In this document: piece after piece, positions 44,589-55,625 of the stretch
Layout of the letters: the number at the start of each line of letters is the position of its first letter
How positions within the stretch are numbered: position 1 is the first letter of the stretch
Origin: Amblyornis subalaris
Taxonomy: Eukaryota; Chordata; Aves; Passeriformes; Ptilonorhynchidae
Length of the DNA stretch: 64,000 nucleotides
Direction of reading: 5' to 3'
NCBI GenBank assembly: GCA_018881555.1
Contig: JACAXG010000125.1
Location: 1,927,604 to 1,991,603, forward strand
The notes under the pieces: generated by a model
What the model saw: the letters and a program-made list of their open reading frames with translations, nothing else
What the model was told of the DNA's origin: nothing
Databases searched by the model: none
Made by a program: the position numbers and the translations under genes

Positions 44589-46127
44589 CCACACTCCCCC
44601 TTAACAGATGTTCATTTTGGAAANGTCTTTGGGGATTATTTTTTTACCCTCCTCCTCCTCTTATCTCTCTCGCAATTCCTCATTCTTCCATCCCTCTCCT
44701 GCTTCCATCTCCTGTGAAAATTCAGTCTTGGAGCGTGTGATCAGCTGCTCCTGGGAGACTGGGCCGGATCTCGGGAGCACCTCAGTCAAATCAATGTCCT
44801 TTCCAAAATCCACCTGCTCCCCAGGTGCCAGACATCCAAATTCCCTCTCAGGTTTCCAGACAGCCAACAGCTGGGATGGAGATAATAAATAGCATATTTC
44901 CCAGAGAAAGTCAAACATGCATAATTTGACCAAAACAAATCCCCAAATGTTAAACTTTTTCCTCCTTTCTCTCTACTTTTCTGCAAAGTGACAGCACAGA
45001 CTGATTAGGTTGGTTTTTTTTTTGCATAAATTTTGGTTGAGTCTAAAAATGCCATGACAAGGTGCAGGCAATGCCACAGACATGAGGATCCTGCACAAGC
45101 GTTGTGACTTCATCCCATATTAACAACATCGATTTTCATGTCAAGAAGAACCTCAGATATTTAAAATAACTTCTTGCTCCCTGACACTTTCATTTGCCCG
45201 CTGCCAGAAAGTCTTGGACAAACCCATGGTGGTGGCACTCTTTCAGTGAACAAACCTGTCATGACTTTTGGGGGTGACTTCAAATCTCCCTCCTGCCAGG
45301 AACTGTGAAATTCGAAGCAATATTGTGCAAGTGAAGTGGTGGGAATGTTTCCAGCACGAGGAAGGATTTCCTTGGCTGCTGCTGAGCCTGGGAGAAGCCA
45401 GGCCCTTGGGTTGTCTGCAAATAGGTGTCATTTTAGACATCCCGCTCCCTACCTGGCCCCAGCACAAATCCCAAAGGGTTTGGGAGTCTCAGTCTGTGTC
45501 ACATCTGCTAGCCTGGAGCATCTCAGATGGCACAGGGAAAGGAAATGTGTAATACTCGTCTACGGAGGAAATTCAGATGTATTTTCTAAGATTATGTCAA
45601 AGGGAGCTGCAAAACAAAGCCAGGCTGTGCTAGACTAAACAATTAAGTGTGGAAAGCCCAAAATTATATCCAGAATTCTCAGTACTACAGCATCATCACA
45701 GGGAAAAATCCCAGGGACACGAGTCCATCTTCTCCCAGCCCTGTGCTTAATGAACNGGGTCCCTTTTATCCCCAGTGCTCCCATTCATCCTGCACCTCGG
45801 CAGGGGCAGAGATTGAGGCAGAGATCATCGCCATGCTGGTGGGATCCTGTCACGGTTCACNTGCTGGGACCCTCCCTGTCCTTCATTCCATCAATCTGCT
45901 GGGGACAGGGACACGCAGAGCACTGGGTCCTGCTCCCCCCTGCACGGGGAGGAGGTGGCAGGGATGTGGGAAGCTNTGCTGGAGGCACAGAGCTCTGGCA
46001 GTGAATAAATCCTTGGGGGAGCACCTTGAGTGTCCACACATCCTCTGGCAGGGTGAGCTCCACGGGACACGGCAGGGGGACGGGGAAAAGTGGGGATTGG
46101 TGATTGAAAGAGATGAAATGCAACATT

Positions 46128-46671
46128 NNNNNNNNNNNNNNNNNNNNNNNNNNNNNNNNNNNNNNNNNNNNNNNNNNNNNNNNNNNNNNNNNNNNNNNNN
46201 NNNNNNNNNNNNNNNNNNNNNNNNNNNNNNNNNNNNNNNNNNNNNNNNNNNNNNNNNNNNNNNNNNNNNNNNNNNNNNNNNNNNNNNNNNNNNNNNNNNN
46301 NNNNNNNNNNNNNNNNNNNNNNNNNNNNNNNNNNNNNNNNNNNNNNNNNNNNNNNNNNNNNNNNNNNNNNNNNNNNNNNNNNNNNNNNNNNNNNNNNNNN
46401 NNNNNNNNNNNNNNNNNNNNNNNNNNNNNNNNNNNNNNNNNNNNNNNNNNNNNNNNNNNNNNNNNNNNNNNNNNNNNNNNNNNNNNNNNNNNNNNNNNNN
46501 NNNNNNNNNNNNNNNNNNNNNNNNNNNNNNNNNNNNNNNNNNNNNNNNNNNNNNNNNNNNNNNNNNNNNNNNNNNNNNNNNNNNNNNNNNNNNNNNNNNN
46601 NNNNNNNNNNNNNNNNNNNNNNNNNNNNNNNNNNNNNNNNNNNNNNNNNNNNNNNNNNNNNNNNNNNNNNN
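46128..46671. other. Assembly gap (544 Ns)
   Basis: Uninterrupted Ns. The right flank is purine-rich (AAGAAGGAAGAAAGGAAG), so an unresolved GA-rich repeat may underlie the gap. Any long translated frame across this gap is meaningless. Confidence 1.
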
Positions 46672-47695
46672 AAGAAATTAAGGCAAGTAAGCAAGAAGGA
46701 AGAAAGGAAGAAAGGACGAAGGGAGAGAAACTTTCTCCTAGTGCATTGTTTTTGGTTTTTTACAGTCCTGGATGTGTGCAGAAGGAAATGCCTCGACTGG
46801 AGAGCTGCCTNCTCGTACCAATTGAGTCACAGCTGCTGCATGTACGGCAGAAATGTGCAAAAGCCCNTCCAGGCTCCCTGGGGCCGCAGGCTGTTCCCAC
46901 GGCGTTTCCTCCTCGCGTGCCGGTAACTCATCCCACGCCATGTGGGATGCATTCCTCTTCCCTATTCCCCCACAAAATCCTTGGCTTTGCACGTGGGTGA
47001 TGCCGCAGCAGCTGCTGCTGGAGTTCCTGTGGATAAACAGGCACCAGGATGCAGGTCTGGAGGAGAGGCAGGTTGGGTTCTGAGGTTGGAATTCTCAACG
47101 CTGCTCCGGTGAAGGGTGGGAATAGATGAGCGATCNCCTCAGTGGGGTGAGCACTGATTTTGGGTGGGTAGCAGGGATCCTGCACCCCTCCTGTCGTGGA
47201 GGGAGTCCTTGAGGATGAGGAAGCTGAAGGAGCAAAGGGAAATTTGGCCCTGATGACCAGAAAACAACATGGAATTTCATCCATGAAAGCTCCTCCCTTT
47301 CACTCTTTCCCTTTGCCATGAATCTGGCACCAGAATTGCTCTTTCCCATGTGGAGGTCTCTGTCCAGACACCCACAGCCCTTGTGTGTTTAAATTTATAA
47401 AAAAAAAAAGAGAATGTTTCCTTTTTCCAGCCATTCTTGGAAAGCAAAGTAAGACTGACTACAAAAGCCATATTAAGTATTCCTTTTTCATATTCTCCCT
47501 TGGGAATAGCTGGATTTTTTTTCCTCCCACTCCTTCTCCATTCTCCACCATCGNTTTCTCTTATCTTCTCTTCTTCTGATTGTTCCTGTTTGTGAACATC
47601 TCTCTGCAAATATTAACAAGGACAGCTGCTCTTAATGAGTAAAGTAATTTAAAAAAAATCACAACTAAATGACAATAATAACAGTGATGATAATA

Positions 47696-47778
47696 GGAAG
47701 AAGAAGAAGAAAAGGAGAAGAAGAAAAAGAAAAGGAGAAAAGAAGAGGAAGAGGGAGAAGAGGAAGGAAAGGAAGAAG
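47696..47778. repeat. Purine-rich (GAAGAA/GGAGAA)n tract
   Basis: About 80 bp with almost only G and A on the plus strand (GGAAGAAGAAGAAGAAAAGG, AGAAGAGGAAGAGGGAGAAG). Simple repeat. Confidence 0.92.
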
Positions 47779-48654
47779 TCCCAGTGCCAGGGCAGAGGTG
47801 GTGGGTGATGCTGCATCCCACCCCTAGAGCGTCCCAAAAACCCCTCCTGGGTGTCATTTACCANCTGTGCTATTGGACACCAACACCAGGTGAAGTTTAG
47901 GGACTTCCTTTGGCTTTCGTGGCAGAGGATGGAGGGAGTAGCACCGTGGTGATGGATTTCTGGGTGGTACCTCCAGCCAGGGGTAAGAAATGTGCATTTT
48001 TTTCTTGTTCCACCTCTCCTCTTACAGCCTCTGGCTCTTCCNCACTGGAACTTGAGAAGTTTCCTCGCAGTCACCAAACATTGGGGTTCACAAAGTGTTT
48101 GCAGCGAGCAGGAATTTGGTTTATTCTGTGTATTTTAGGCAACGTTTTACATCCACAAAGCAACAGCTGAACAGAGCTGTTCCCTGCTGAGCCCCATCAC
48201 CNCTCCCTGGAGACAGCAAATGGAAAAGATTTCCACACCCACCGCAGAGGAGCAGGGAAGCTGAGCCAGGTGGACAGTCAGGACCCACATTAACCTCTCA
48301 ACGACCGCAGAATTCCCTGCGGGATCACTGATGGAGAGAGCAGGCCAGTTTTACATCTCACCCACCTCCTTTTCCTTTTTTCCCTCCAGGATTTAGCACT
48401 GGACACACCCAGGCTCGATTGCTCTGGGAGAGGTTTGCTCCCATTTGGTAAAAAACGCTGTCAAACTTGCAGACAGGTTCCAACCCAGATGTTAAACATC
48501 TTCCCCTGCTGATGTCTCTGTCTGCTGCCACAAAACCCTCTGCTCCCTCCCCAGGACCATGGCAAAGGCCCTCAATAAAAGTCAGCTTTTGCCCTCTTTT
48601 ATTTATGGCTGAATGGGGAAATCTGTAAATTTGTCCCCATCTCCTGCTCCGTGA

Positions 48655-48835
48655 CNCTGCTTCTTGAACTAATGATTATTATTCTACCAGGAGAGTGGAT
48701 TCCTGAGGTTGTAATAAGTCTTAAGCGCTTAAGGCTGAGATTTTTAAAACTAAACACCTTGAAAATACCTTTAAGTGATCACCTTTACTCCTGACTATTG
48801 AAATAAGCTCAAAAATCGGATTGAAAACACTTTGG
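48655..48835. promoter_or_regulatory. Candidate noncoding element with 14-bp palindrome
   Basis: AT-rich, repeat-free sequence containing the perfect palindrome CTTAAGCGCTTAAG (48720-48733). Nearby are CTAATGATTATTATTC and TACCTTTAAGTGATCACC. The inverted TTAAG half-sites resemble NK-type homeodomain sites (core AAGTG/TTAAG). Function is inferred. Confidence 0.28.
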
Positions 48836-50544
48836 AAAATGAATATTCACAGGCTGGGGGCCAGACTGCTTCCACAACTTCCCATGCTAAATTCTGGACA
48901 CAAGAGATGTCCCAGGATATGGGACAACACCTCAACATTGCTCCTCAGTGCTGGGAATTCACCTCCTGGCCTCTCGTCTCTGGGCCTCAGCTGCTCTGTC
49001 TGGACAAAGAAATTCGTGTTACTTCTGTTTCCAAAGTCCTCTGTGCCCTGCCATGCCTCTAGGGTGGAAAAGCTTTATTTTTCAGCACTTATGTCTGTCC
49101 TTTACTCAGTGCCAGGCCTACTGCTTCTTTCAGTCCTGACACTTGAAAGGGAAAATTTACAGCCGTTCCCAGGAAGGATTTTCTCCCAAGGTTGACAAAG
49201 TTCTGCNTAAACCACGCCACAGTTTTCCTGGAGCTGCCAAGGGATCAAATAATGGCACAGTTTGATTTTTTTTCTGAACACATGAAAAAAAAAATCACTG
49301 AAAAATCAATTAAAAATATTTTGGGAGTGTAATAGAAATACTTTTGAAGTCCCCAGAATAAGAGCTGTTGGACTTCCTGCAGAGGGGTTTTGGAGTGGGG
49401 ACAGGGGACATTTATTTATTTTGTTAGCTGAGAGTTCATCAGAACTGCCATTTATCCAAGGATGTACAAGGTGCCAGGATGNTCATCAGCAGGACACATG
49501 GGATGCCCACATACCCCTGTGAATTAATTTCCCATGCCATTCATCACATTCCCGTGACCAAGGTTTGTACAACCTGGGATCTGCAGTTCCCTGGGCTCTA
49601 ACCTTCCACTGTGCTCTGCCTTGTGCAGAGGGACTCCTGGGATCATCTCAGATGACTCTTTCCATCCAAAATTTAGCATTTCCTANGGCTGGGCTTCGTC
49701 TCACTCAACTTTAAGAGCAGACCAAGATGCAAACCCCTGAGCTTTGGAGCCTGTGACGAAGGGGTCTCCATGGGATTTGGGTGCCCATTCTCCTGCCAAA
49801 CACAACAGAAACCTAAAGCCACTAAAAACTGCTTTATCTCACCCTAAAGCAGAGGATTTTTGAGCTCTGGGTTGATCATCGACACTGCTGATGAGATCTT
49901 CACGAACTCACACGTGGGCCTGTTTGTAAATCCATCCTTAACTACAAATGCCACCGAACATCTCNGTCTGCACAGCTAAACTCCCCTCCCCTCTGGAGCA
50001 TTTTTAACCCACGAGTCTGCACCTGAGCTGAGTGTCCTGGCTCCCTCCAGGAGAGAGACGGAGTCGGGATCATCGGTGCAGTCAAAGCTGTGCATCCATG
50101 AGGAGGGGATGTCACCTCTGCCAGAGATGAATCACGCGAAGTCTCTCGGCCCACGCCGCCTGTCTCTGCTGATGAACATCACTGAGGGTGACACGCTCAG
50201 AGACACATCCTCTGTTGTATCCCTGGGTAATTGTCCAGACTCCTTCCCTAAGCACTGCTCAGATTGGCTCCTGCCTCCCTCTGGGATGCCTCACGTGGTG
50301 CCAGCACCCCTCTGCTTCCTCCTGGCTGCGGAGGGGACGTGGACAATCTTCCCCGGCACACCTCACACACAACCTGGTGATTTTCCCCACGCCATGGGAC
50401 AGCACCACCATCANGATCAATTTGAGGGGGACACCCACAAAAAACCGGTTTTCCACCATGAATTCCTGCAAGAATGTGAGGAACCACGTGTGGATTGGAA
50501 AGCACCTGTCTGCGGAGGCAGATTTCACAGTTTTGTTCAGATAC

Positions 50545-50700
50545 ACAGAATCATGGGATTTTAGAAAGGCTTGAGATGGAAAGGACTTAAAAATCATCTT
50601 GTTCCAAACCAATGGGCAGGGACATCTTCCACGCTAGACCAGGTTGCTCCAAGCCTCATCCAACCNGGCCTTGGACACTTCCAGGGATGGGACAGCACAG
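50545..50700 (-). mobile_element. CR1 LINE fragment, antisense
   Basis: CACAGAATCATGGGATTTTA, GGGACATCTTCCACGCTAGA, CCAGGTTGCTCCAAGCCTCA and GGCCTTGGACACTTCCAGGG are the reverse complement of the CR1 3' end. It is moderately diverged, especially in the terminal 30 bp. Confidence 0.92.
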
Positions 50701-51654
50701 CCCAACTCTTGCTGCAGGCTCTGGATGTCCTTGAAGGGGTTGAGGATGCAGATCTCAGCATCCTTCCACCAACAGCCCCACCCTCCTGCACTGCCAAAGG
50801 CCTTCAACCTCACCACAGGAGAGAAAATTAAGGATATTAATCCTATTTTGATCCACGTCAGCTGCAGACTGGCCCCACCCCAGGCCTGCACTTGCCCATA
50901 GAAGCAGAAGACGAAGCAANTGTTGAGAAAGATGCAGTAAAGGAATATAAATGCACATTTGTTTATTAAGAGTTCCCTTTGGCTCTGCCACTGAATCCCT
51001 CTACAAAAATACTCCTGTTGTTCTGCTCGGAGGGATTTTTTTTTTTATCCTCTTCTCCACCAAAAATTGAGAAATATGTTGTGTGAAATATCAAGACTAA
51101 TTAGACCAAATGGTGCTCAGATCTGCTGCTGGTTTCCTGGAGGATTGCTGACAGCTTAGGAGACTTTATTTTTCTTTCTTGTTAACTAATTATGAACAAC
51201 TCTTCCCACAGCTGAAAATTCCTATGGAGGCATTAATGAATGTGGGGTGGCTGTGGGAATGGAGAAAGTGTGAGTGTGTGTGTGGAAGGCTGTGGGGTTG
51301 AGGAAGGGGAATTTTTCTGTGGTGGGATTGTTTTGGAGCGCACAGCACATGTGGGGAGGGAAGCACACTTGGGAACAAAGGGGGATGTAAAGGAGGGAAG
51401 GAGTGTCTGCTCTTTAAAGGGTTTGCTTATGAGTGTTTATGGGTTCCTGAAGCAGGCAGAGGTTAGGGCAGCATTTTTGAGGGTGGGGAGGTTTCCCTTG
51501 TGGTGGGAGGGAGGGTTTGCAANAGGAGCTGTTGATCTGTGGGGCTGGGGCACAGAGGATGCTGTAAATGTGGAGGAACATGAGGAGTTGGGATGCAAAG
51601 CTGGCTGTGGGATGGCCAAGGCTGTGCAAGCCTGGGGAGCTCAGCCAGAGCTGG
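50701..51654. other. Intergenic stretch, G-skewed in its second half
   Basis: About 950 bp without a gene. From about 51238 to 51654 the plus strand is strongly G-rich and C-poor (GTGAGTGTGTGTGTGGAAGG, GGTGGGAGGGAGGGTTTGC). It leads directly into the CR1-J-like element. I could not match it to a known repeat by eye. Confidence 0.45.
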
Positions 51655-51958
51655 TTCANTTGTCTGAGAATGGCAACAGATAAGCCAAGAGGGGCTGCAA
51701 AAAGGACCATGGCATGGAGCTGTGCCAGGGCAGGGTCAGGCTGGATATCAGGAAAAGGTTCTNCCCCCAGAGGGTGGTGGGCACTGAACAGGCTCNCCAG
51801 GGAATTGGCACAGCCCCAAGGCTGCCAGAGCTCCAGAAGTGCTTGGACAACGCTCCCAGGCACAGGGTGGGATTTTCTGGGTGTTGTGCAGAGCCATGAG
51901 TTGCACTCAATGNTCNTTGTGCATCCCTTTCAACTCACACAATTCTATAGTTCTATGA
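51655..51958 (+). mobile_element. CR1 LINE 3' fragment, CR1-J-like subfamily
   Basis: AGGCTGGATATCAGGAAAAG, CCCCAGAGGGTGGTGGGCAC, CCAAGGCTGCCAGAGCTCCA, GGCACAGGGTGGGATTTTC and a final AATTCTATAGTTCTATG. This is the CR1 type with a TTGGACAACGCTC core, which I recall as CR1-J, and it is distinct from the other copies in the window. The subfamily name should be checked against a repeat library. Confidence 0.9.
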
Positions 51959-54900
51959 CAAGGCAGAAATCACAGAGAGCACAACTCCTGCAAGGGCTCC
52001 TGAGCTGAGTGAGCACCTCAGTGCGGATGATGGATCCTCCCCTCCCATGGTCCATGTGCTGTGAGTGAATGTCCATCCTGCAATGAACCCACAGAGCTGA
52101 GTTAGTCCCAGACTGGTTTGCCAAGGAGGGGAATGTCAGACTGAGTGCCCCGTATGGAGGGTGCTTCAGGACATCACAGGCAAATACCACATAAAAAATG
52201 CATCTTCAGCATCCTGTTCCCATCATGCCAGACCTCCCAGAGTGCAAAACTTCACCATTTCTATGACCAGAGATGGGTTTGTGCAAACTTCTGGTGTGAG
52301 ATATGAGAATCCAAACCTGGCCTCCAGCTCATAGAGGTCCCTCAGCAGCAGGATCTGAGCAACACCCCTGGCAAGCCTGGATTTCACATCTCTCATTCCA
52401 AATCTGGCCCTGTCCTGGCCCCTCTCTGCAGTCTACCAGGCTTTCATTTGCGTGTTTCTTCTCCTTTCCCCTTTTTTCCTAAGTTCTGTTATTTTTTGCT
52501 GGTGTTAGTTCCCGGCACACTGAGCTGACAGCTACATTAAGAGACCTGAAAATACCATAGCAGAACTAAAGCAATTATTGTAATGTAGTTTAACAGAGGC
52601 TGTAATGAGAGAGAATTAAAAATGTGCCAGTCTCATCACAACTTGATGTTCCTTTGACCTTCCAGGGGTGCTGTCAGACGAGGAATCGAGCAACCCCTCT
52701 GCTGTTCCCTTCTTTTTCTTGTCGGAATAAGGAACGAGCAAAGGAGAAAGGAAAAATTAACCAAATCCACCAGTCCTTTCTCCAGAGATGTCAGTGGGTC
52801 ACAAACACTCTGATAGTGGAGGGTAGAGAGGTGTTCATCAATCATGGAATAAACTCCATCAGTCCCTAATCCATTCACAGCAAATCTGCCTTGGAGACTG
52901 CACCACTGTTAAGGTGAAATGTAGGATGTAAAGAGGCAGGAAAGTGGTCTAAGTGTGGAAGAGGCCTCTGAATCAGCAGGAAGATAAGGCAGGGAGTGGT
53001 ACATGAGACCAGACCACAAGCAATACCCTGGAGGTGAAAACCAGACGAGTTTTCTCTAAGTTTCAAATGAGACAAAAAAAAAAAAAAGGTGTTAGAAATG
53101 CTGCTTTTTGTCCCTAAAACGATGCCTCACCAAGCTGCAGCCACTTCACATCTCCTCGGGTCAGAGAGGGAGCTGAGGTCACACAAGCCCCATCCCTCAG
53201 CACCAGTTTGCTCCGAATTTTTTGCACTCCAGGTTCTTTCTCTTCCCAAGGAAAAGAGGTACCAATGCCCTAGATCAGGAAAGGGNTGGGAAGCATTATA
53301 GCACCCACCAGCTCAGGAATGAGTGCTGGAGGATACCANGAAGAGGTAAAATGCCCACTGATAAATATCTGCAGGTTGAGCTTTGGTAGCAGCCCTCATC
53401 TCCACGTCCTNGTGAGACATCCCAATGGTTATGGAGCTCCACAGGGCATCCTCCGGGCTCTAGAGCAGGGAAGAGGTGCTGATCCTCCACCCTGCTCTTC
53501 TACAGCACCTCTGAGAGTGAAAAGAGGCTTGAGAAATTGTTAAACTAGGGAAGAGACCAGGAGGAGGCTGTTACCACGTGGCAAAACCCAATGTGTTTGT
53601 TTTGTACCACTCCCAGCCTTCTCTCATCAGGATCAGGACCAAAACCACAGGAAAAGCTGTTCTTTGAAAACAGGCCCCGTGCTCATCATTAAAAAGGGCT
53701 GTGGGAAGTCATGGCTGAGGGGATGAACCCAAACACAGAACAAAGTGAAAAACAGCCTGGCTTTCAATTGTGTTCTCACAAAATCCAGGCAAACAGGTCC
53801 CTGAGCCCAGCAGTTACCAAGAAATATTCTTTCTTTTTCCAATGTCTGACTTTGGAGCAGTTTGGAGACAGCAGCCCCAGACACCTCCTCTGTTTCCTGC
53901 CTATTTTTAGAAAAAACAGTGGATGTCAGACAGCCCACGTGGCCTGGGGGTCAGGGGAGAGGTGAAGCACTTTTCCAAAGTGAATTGGAATCCACCTGAG
54001 ATGCCCCAAGGTGTCTGAGGATGGCAGACGTGGCACAGGAGCAGCTGGAAGTGGAGCCAGGTAGGACACCCTGGGGCATCTCAGCTGGCACTTGGTGGCT
54101 GTGTGGGCAACTGGATCCCACCCAGGGCATTCCAGCCACGAGAAAGCCCAGCTGGTTGTCTCATGGAAAGCTTCATCCACCTTCCTCTTGTTTTCTGCTT
54201 TCTTCAGTCCCTCTGATGGGAAAGCTGAGCTTCCCTCCAACACAGTGTGGAGCATGGAATGATGAGAATGCAGAACTGCTCCAAAGGGGAGAGGATTTTC
54301 CAGGAAAACACTGCTTTTTGAGACACTTCTAGGTTCAGTTTTAGCACTACGATTGGTGCAGCACAGACACTTCATGGCAGGGGTGTTTTGCTGTCAAGGG
54401 TGGGGTCAATATGAGGCAGCAGCACATCCCTACAGCACCAGGAAAACCTGGAAACAGGGTGGTGAAGGCTGCACTGACAGGTATTTCACANGATGGTTCT
54501 GCCTTTATTATTAATGCTGCTTTTCTGTGCTGCTCGGGGCCGTGAATGTTAGCATAACTAGACTAATAATAACTACTATATTTTGATCCAAGTGTTAATA
54601 CTGTAATTAAGCTAAAAATAAGAGGGTTTCTTTTTCCTACAGACAGAGTGTGTCCTGTTAACAAGANTTTGAGGGTCAGGAAATGAAGGGGCACTGAACC
54701 TGCAGAGCTGCCTCCCTGTGATCAGCCACTTTCTCTTTTTCATCTAAATGAACATGCAAATACAAAGCACAGGCCCAGTCTTTTTGCCATTTATTCATTG
54801 CAATCCCTTCCAAAACTGGGCTATCATTNACCAGAAGGCTCAAGCAGAGCTGGGTAAAATGTTTGCAGGTTTGTGTCCTTTAAAATAAAAATCCTGTGAC

Positions 54901-55264
54901 TGGGGGACAAAAATGCAGTGGAAAAGATTGGATCAAGATACCCTGCTCATTAAAGTCAGGAAACTGTGAAATCTGAAAGGTCTTAACTCTCAGTCCAAAA
55001 ATAAAAACGCCTTTTTCCTCTCCCTTTTTATTTCTTCCCAAGCCATTTCATCAGTGCTTAATGCTCCAAAAGTGATCTTGATAAACTTTAAAAACGCTGC
55101 AGATCCCCTCACTTTATTGGAATTCCCTGTTCCAGAAATATCTCAGCTGAGGACTGAGCGTGCTGGGCACTGAAAGTGCTCAGCTGTGAGCTGCAGCCCT
55201 CGCACAGACAGCACAGATTTGCTGTCAGTTCTCNGGTTTTTGGGAGCAGAAGGACTTTTTTTAA
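51959..55264. other. Intergenic region
   Basis: No gene or recognised repeat beyond an A14 run near 53073. A repeat-free AT-rich stretch at about 54500-54640 carries ACTAGACTAATAATAACTAC and TACTGTAATTAAGC and could be a noncoding element. The remaining sequence is unremarkable. Confidence 0.5.
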
Positions 55265-55625
55265 GGAACAGGATTGACAGCTTGTTGAGGGGGATGATCC
55301 TTCCCCTCTGCCCAGGCTGCTGTGGCAACATTTGGAGTGCTGTCCCCAGGATGGGCTTCCCAGCACAAGAGAGACATGCACACACTGGACATATAAATAC
55401 AGATAAAGAAAATGTGTTCAATAAAACAATAAAAGCCATTTTTCTTGTGAAGGTGGTTGAACACTGGAGCAGGTTCCTCTGAGAGGCTGTGTCCAAGGAC
55501 AGGCTGGACAGGGCTTGGAGCAGCCTGGGATAGTGGAAGGTGTCCCTGCCCATGGCAGGAGGTTGGAACTGGATGAGATTTAAGGTCCCTTCCAACCCAA
55601 CCCAATCTATGATTTGATGTTTCTA
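55265..55625 (+). mobile_element. CR1 LINE 3' fragment with rearranged middle
   Basis: The 5' part (GGGGGATGATCCTTCCCCTC, GGGCTTCCCAGCACAAGAGA, GACATGC) matches the C-terminal ORF2 region of CR1. The 3' part (TTCTTGTGAAGGTGGTTGAA, GCTTGGAGCAGCCTGGGATA, AACCCAACCCAATCTATG) matches its 3' UTR. Between them, at about 55380-55440, the expected sequence is missing and an AT-rich AATAAA-containing stretch is present, suggesting deletion or decay. Confidence 0.85.

Larger units (their letters stand above)
40425..46127. other. Intergenic region
   Basis: No gene is recognised. It holds two CR1 pieces (41702-41800, 43288-43341), a T-rich tract at 42937-42988, a TTG/TTA microsatellite at 44562-44588 and an AT-rich palindrome-bearing island at 43915-44330. 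A 15-bp duplication (CCCCTGATTCCTGCC) occurs near 42015-42050. The frames present are short and unrecognised. Confidence 0.5.
46672..50544. other. Intergenic region
   Basis: No gene is recognised. It starts with a GAAG-rich flank of the gap, contains a purine (GAAGAA)n tract at 47696-47778 and a palindrome-bearing AT-rich stretch near 48660-48830. From 48180 to 48660 and from 49200 to 50500 I see only unique sequence without repeats or RNA genes. Frames such as 50076-50564 are chance. Confidence 0.5.

Noticed and set aside
45647..47000. Long translated frames of 344, 298 and 267 codons
   Set aside because: They are open only because they cross the 544-N gap. The real sequence on either side gives no recognisable protein.
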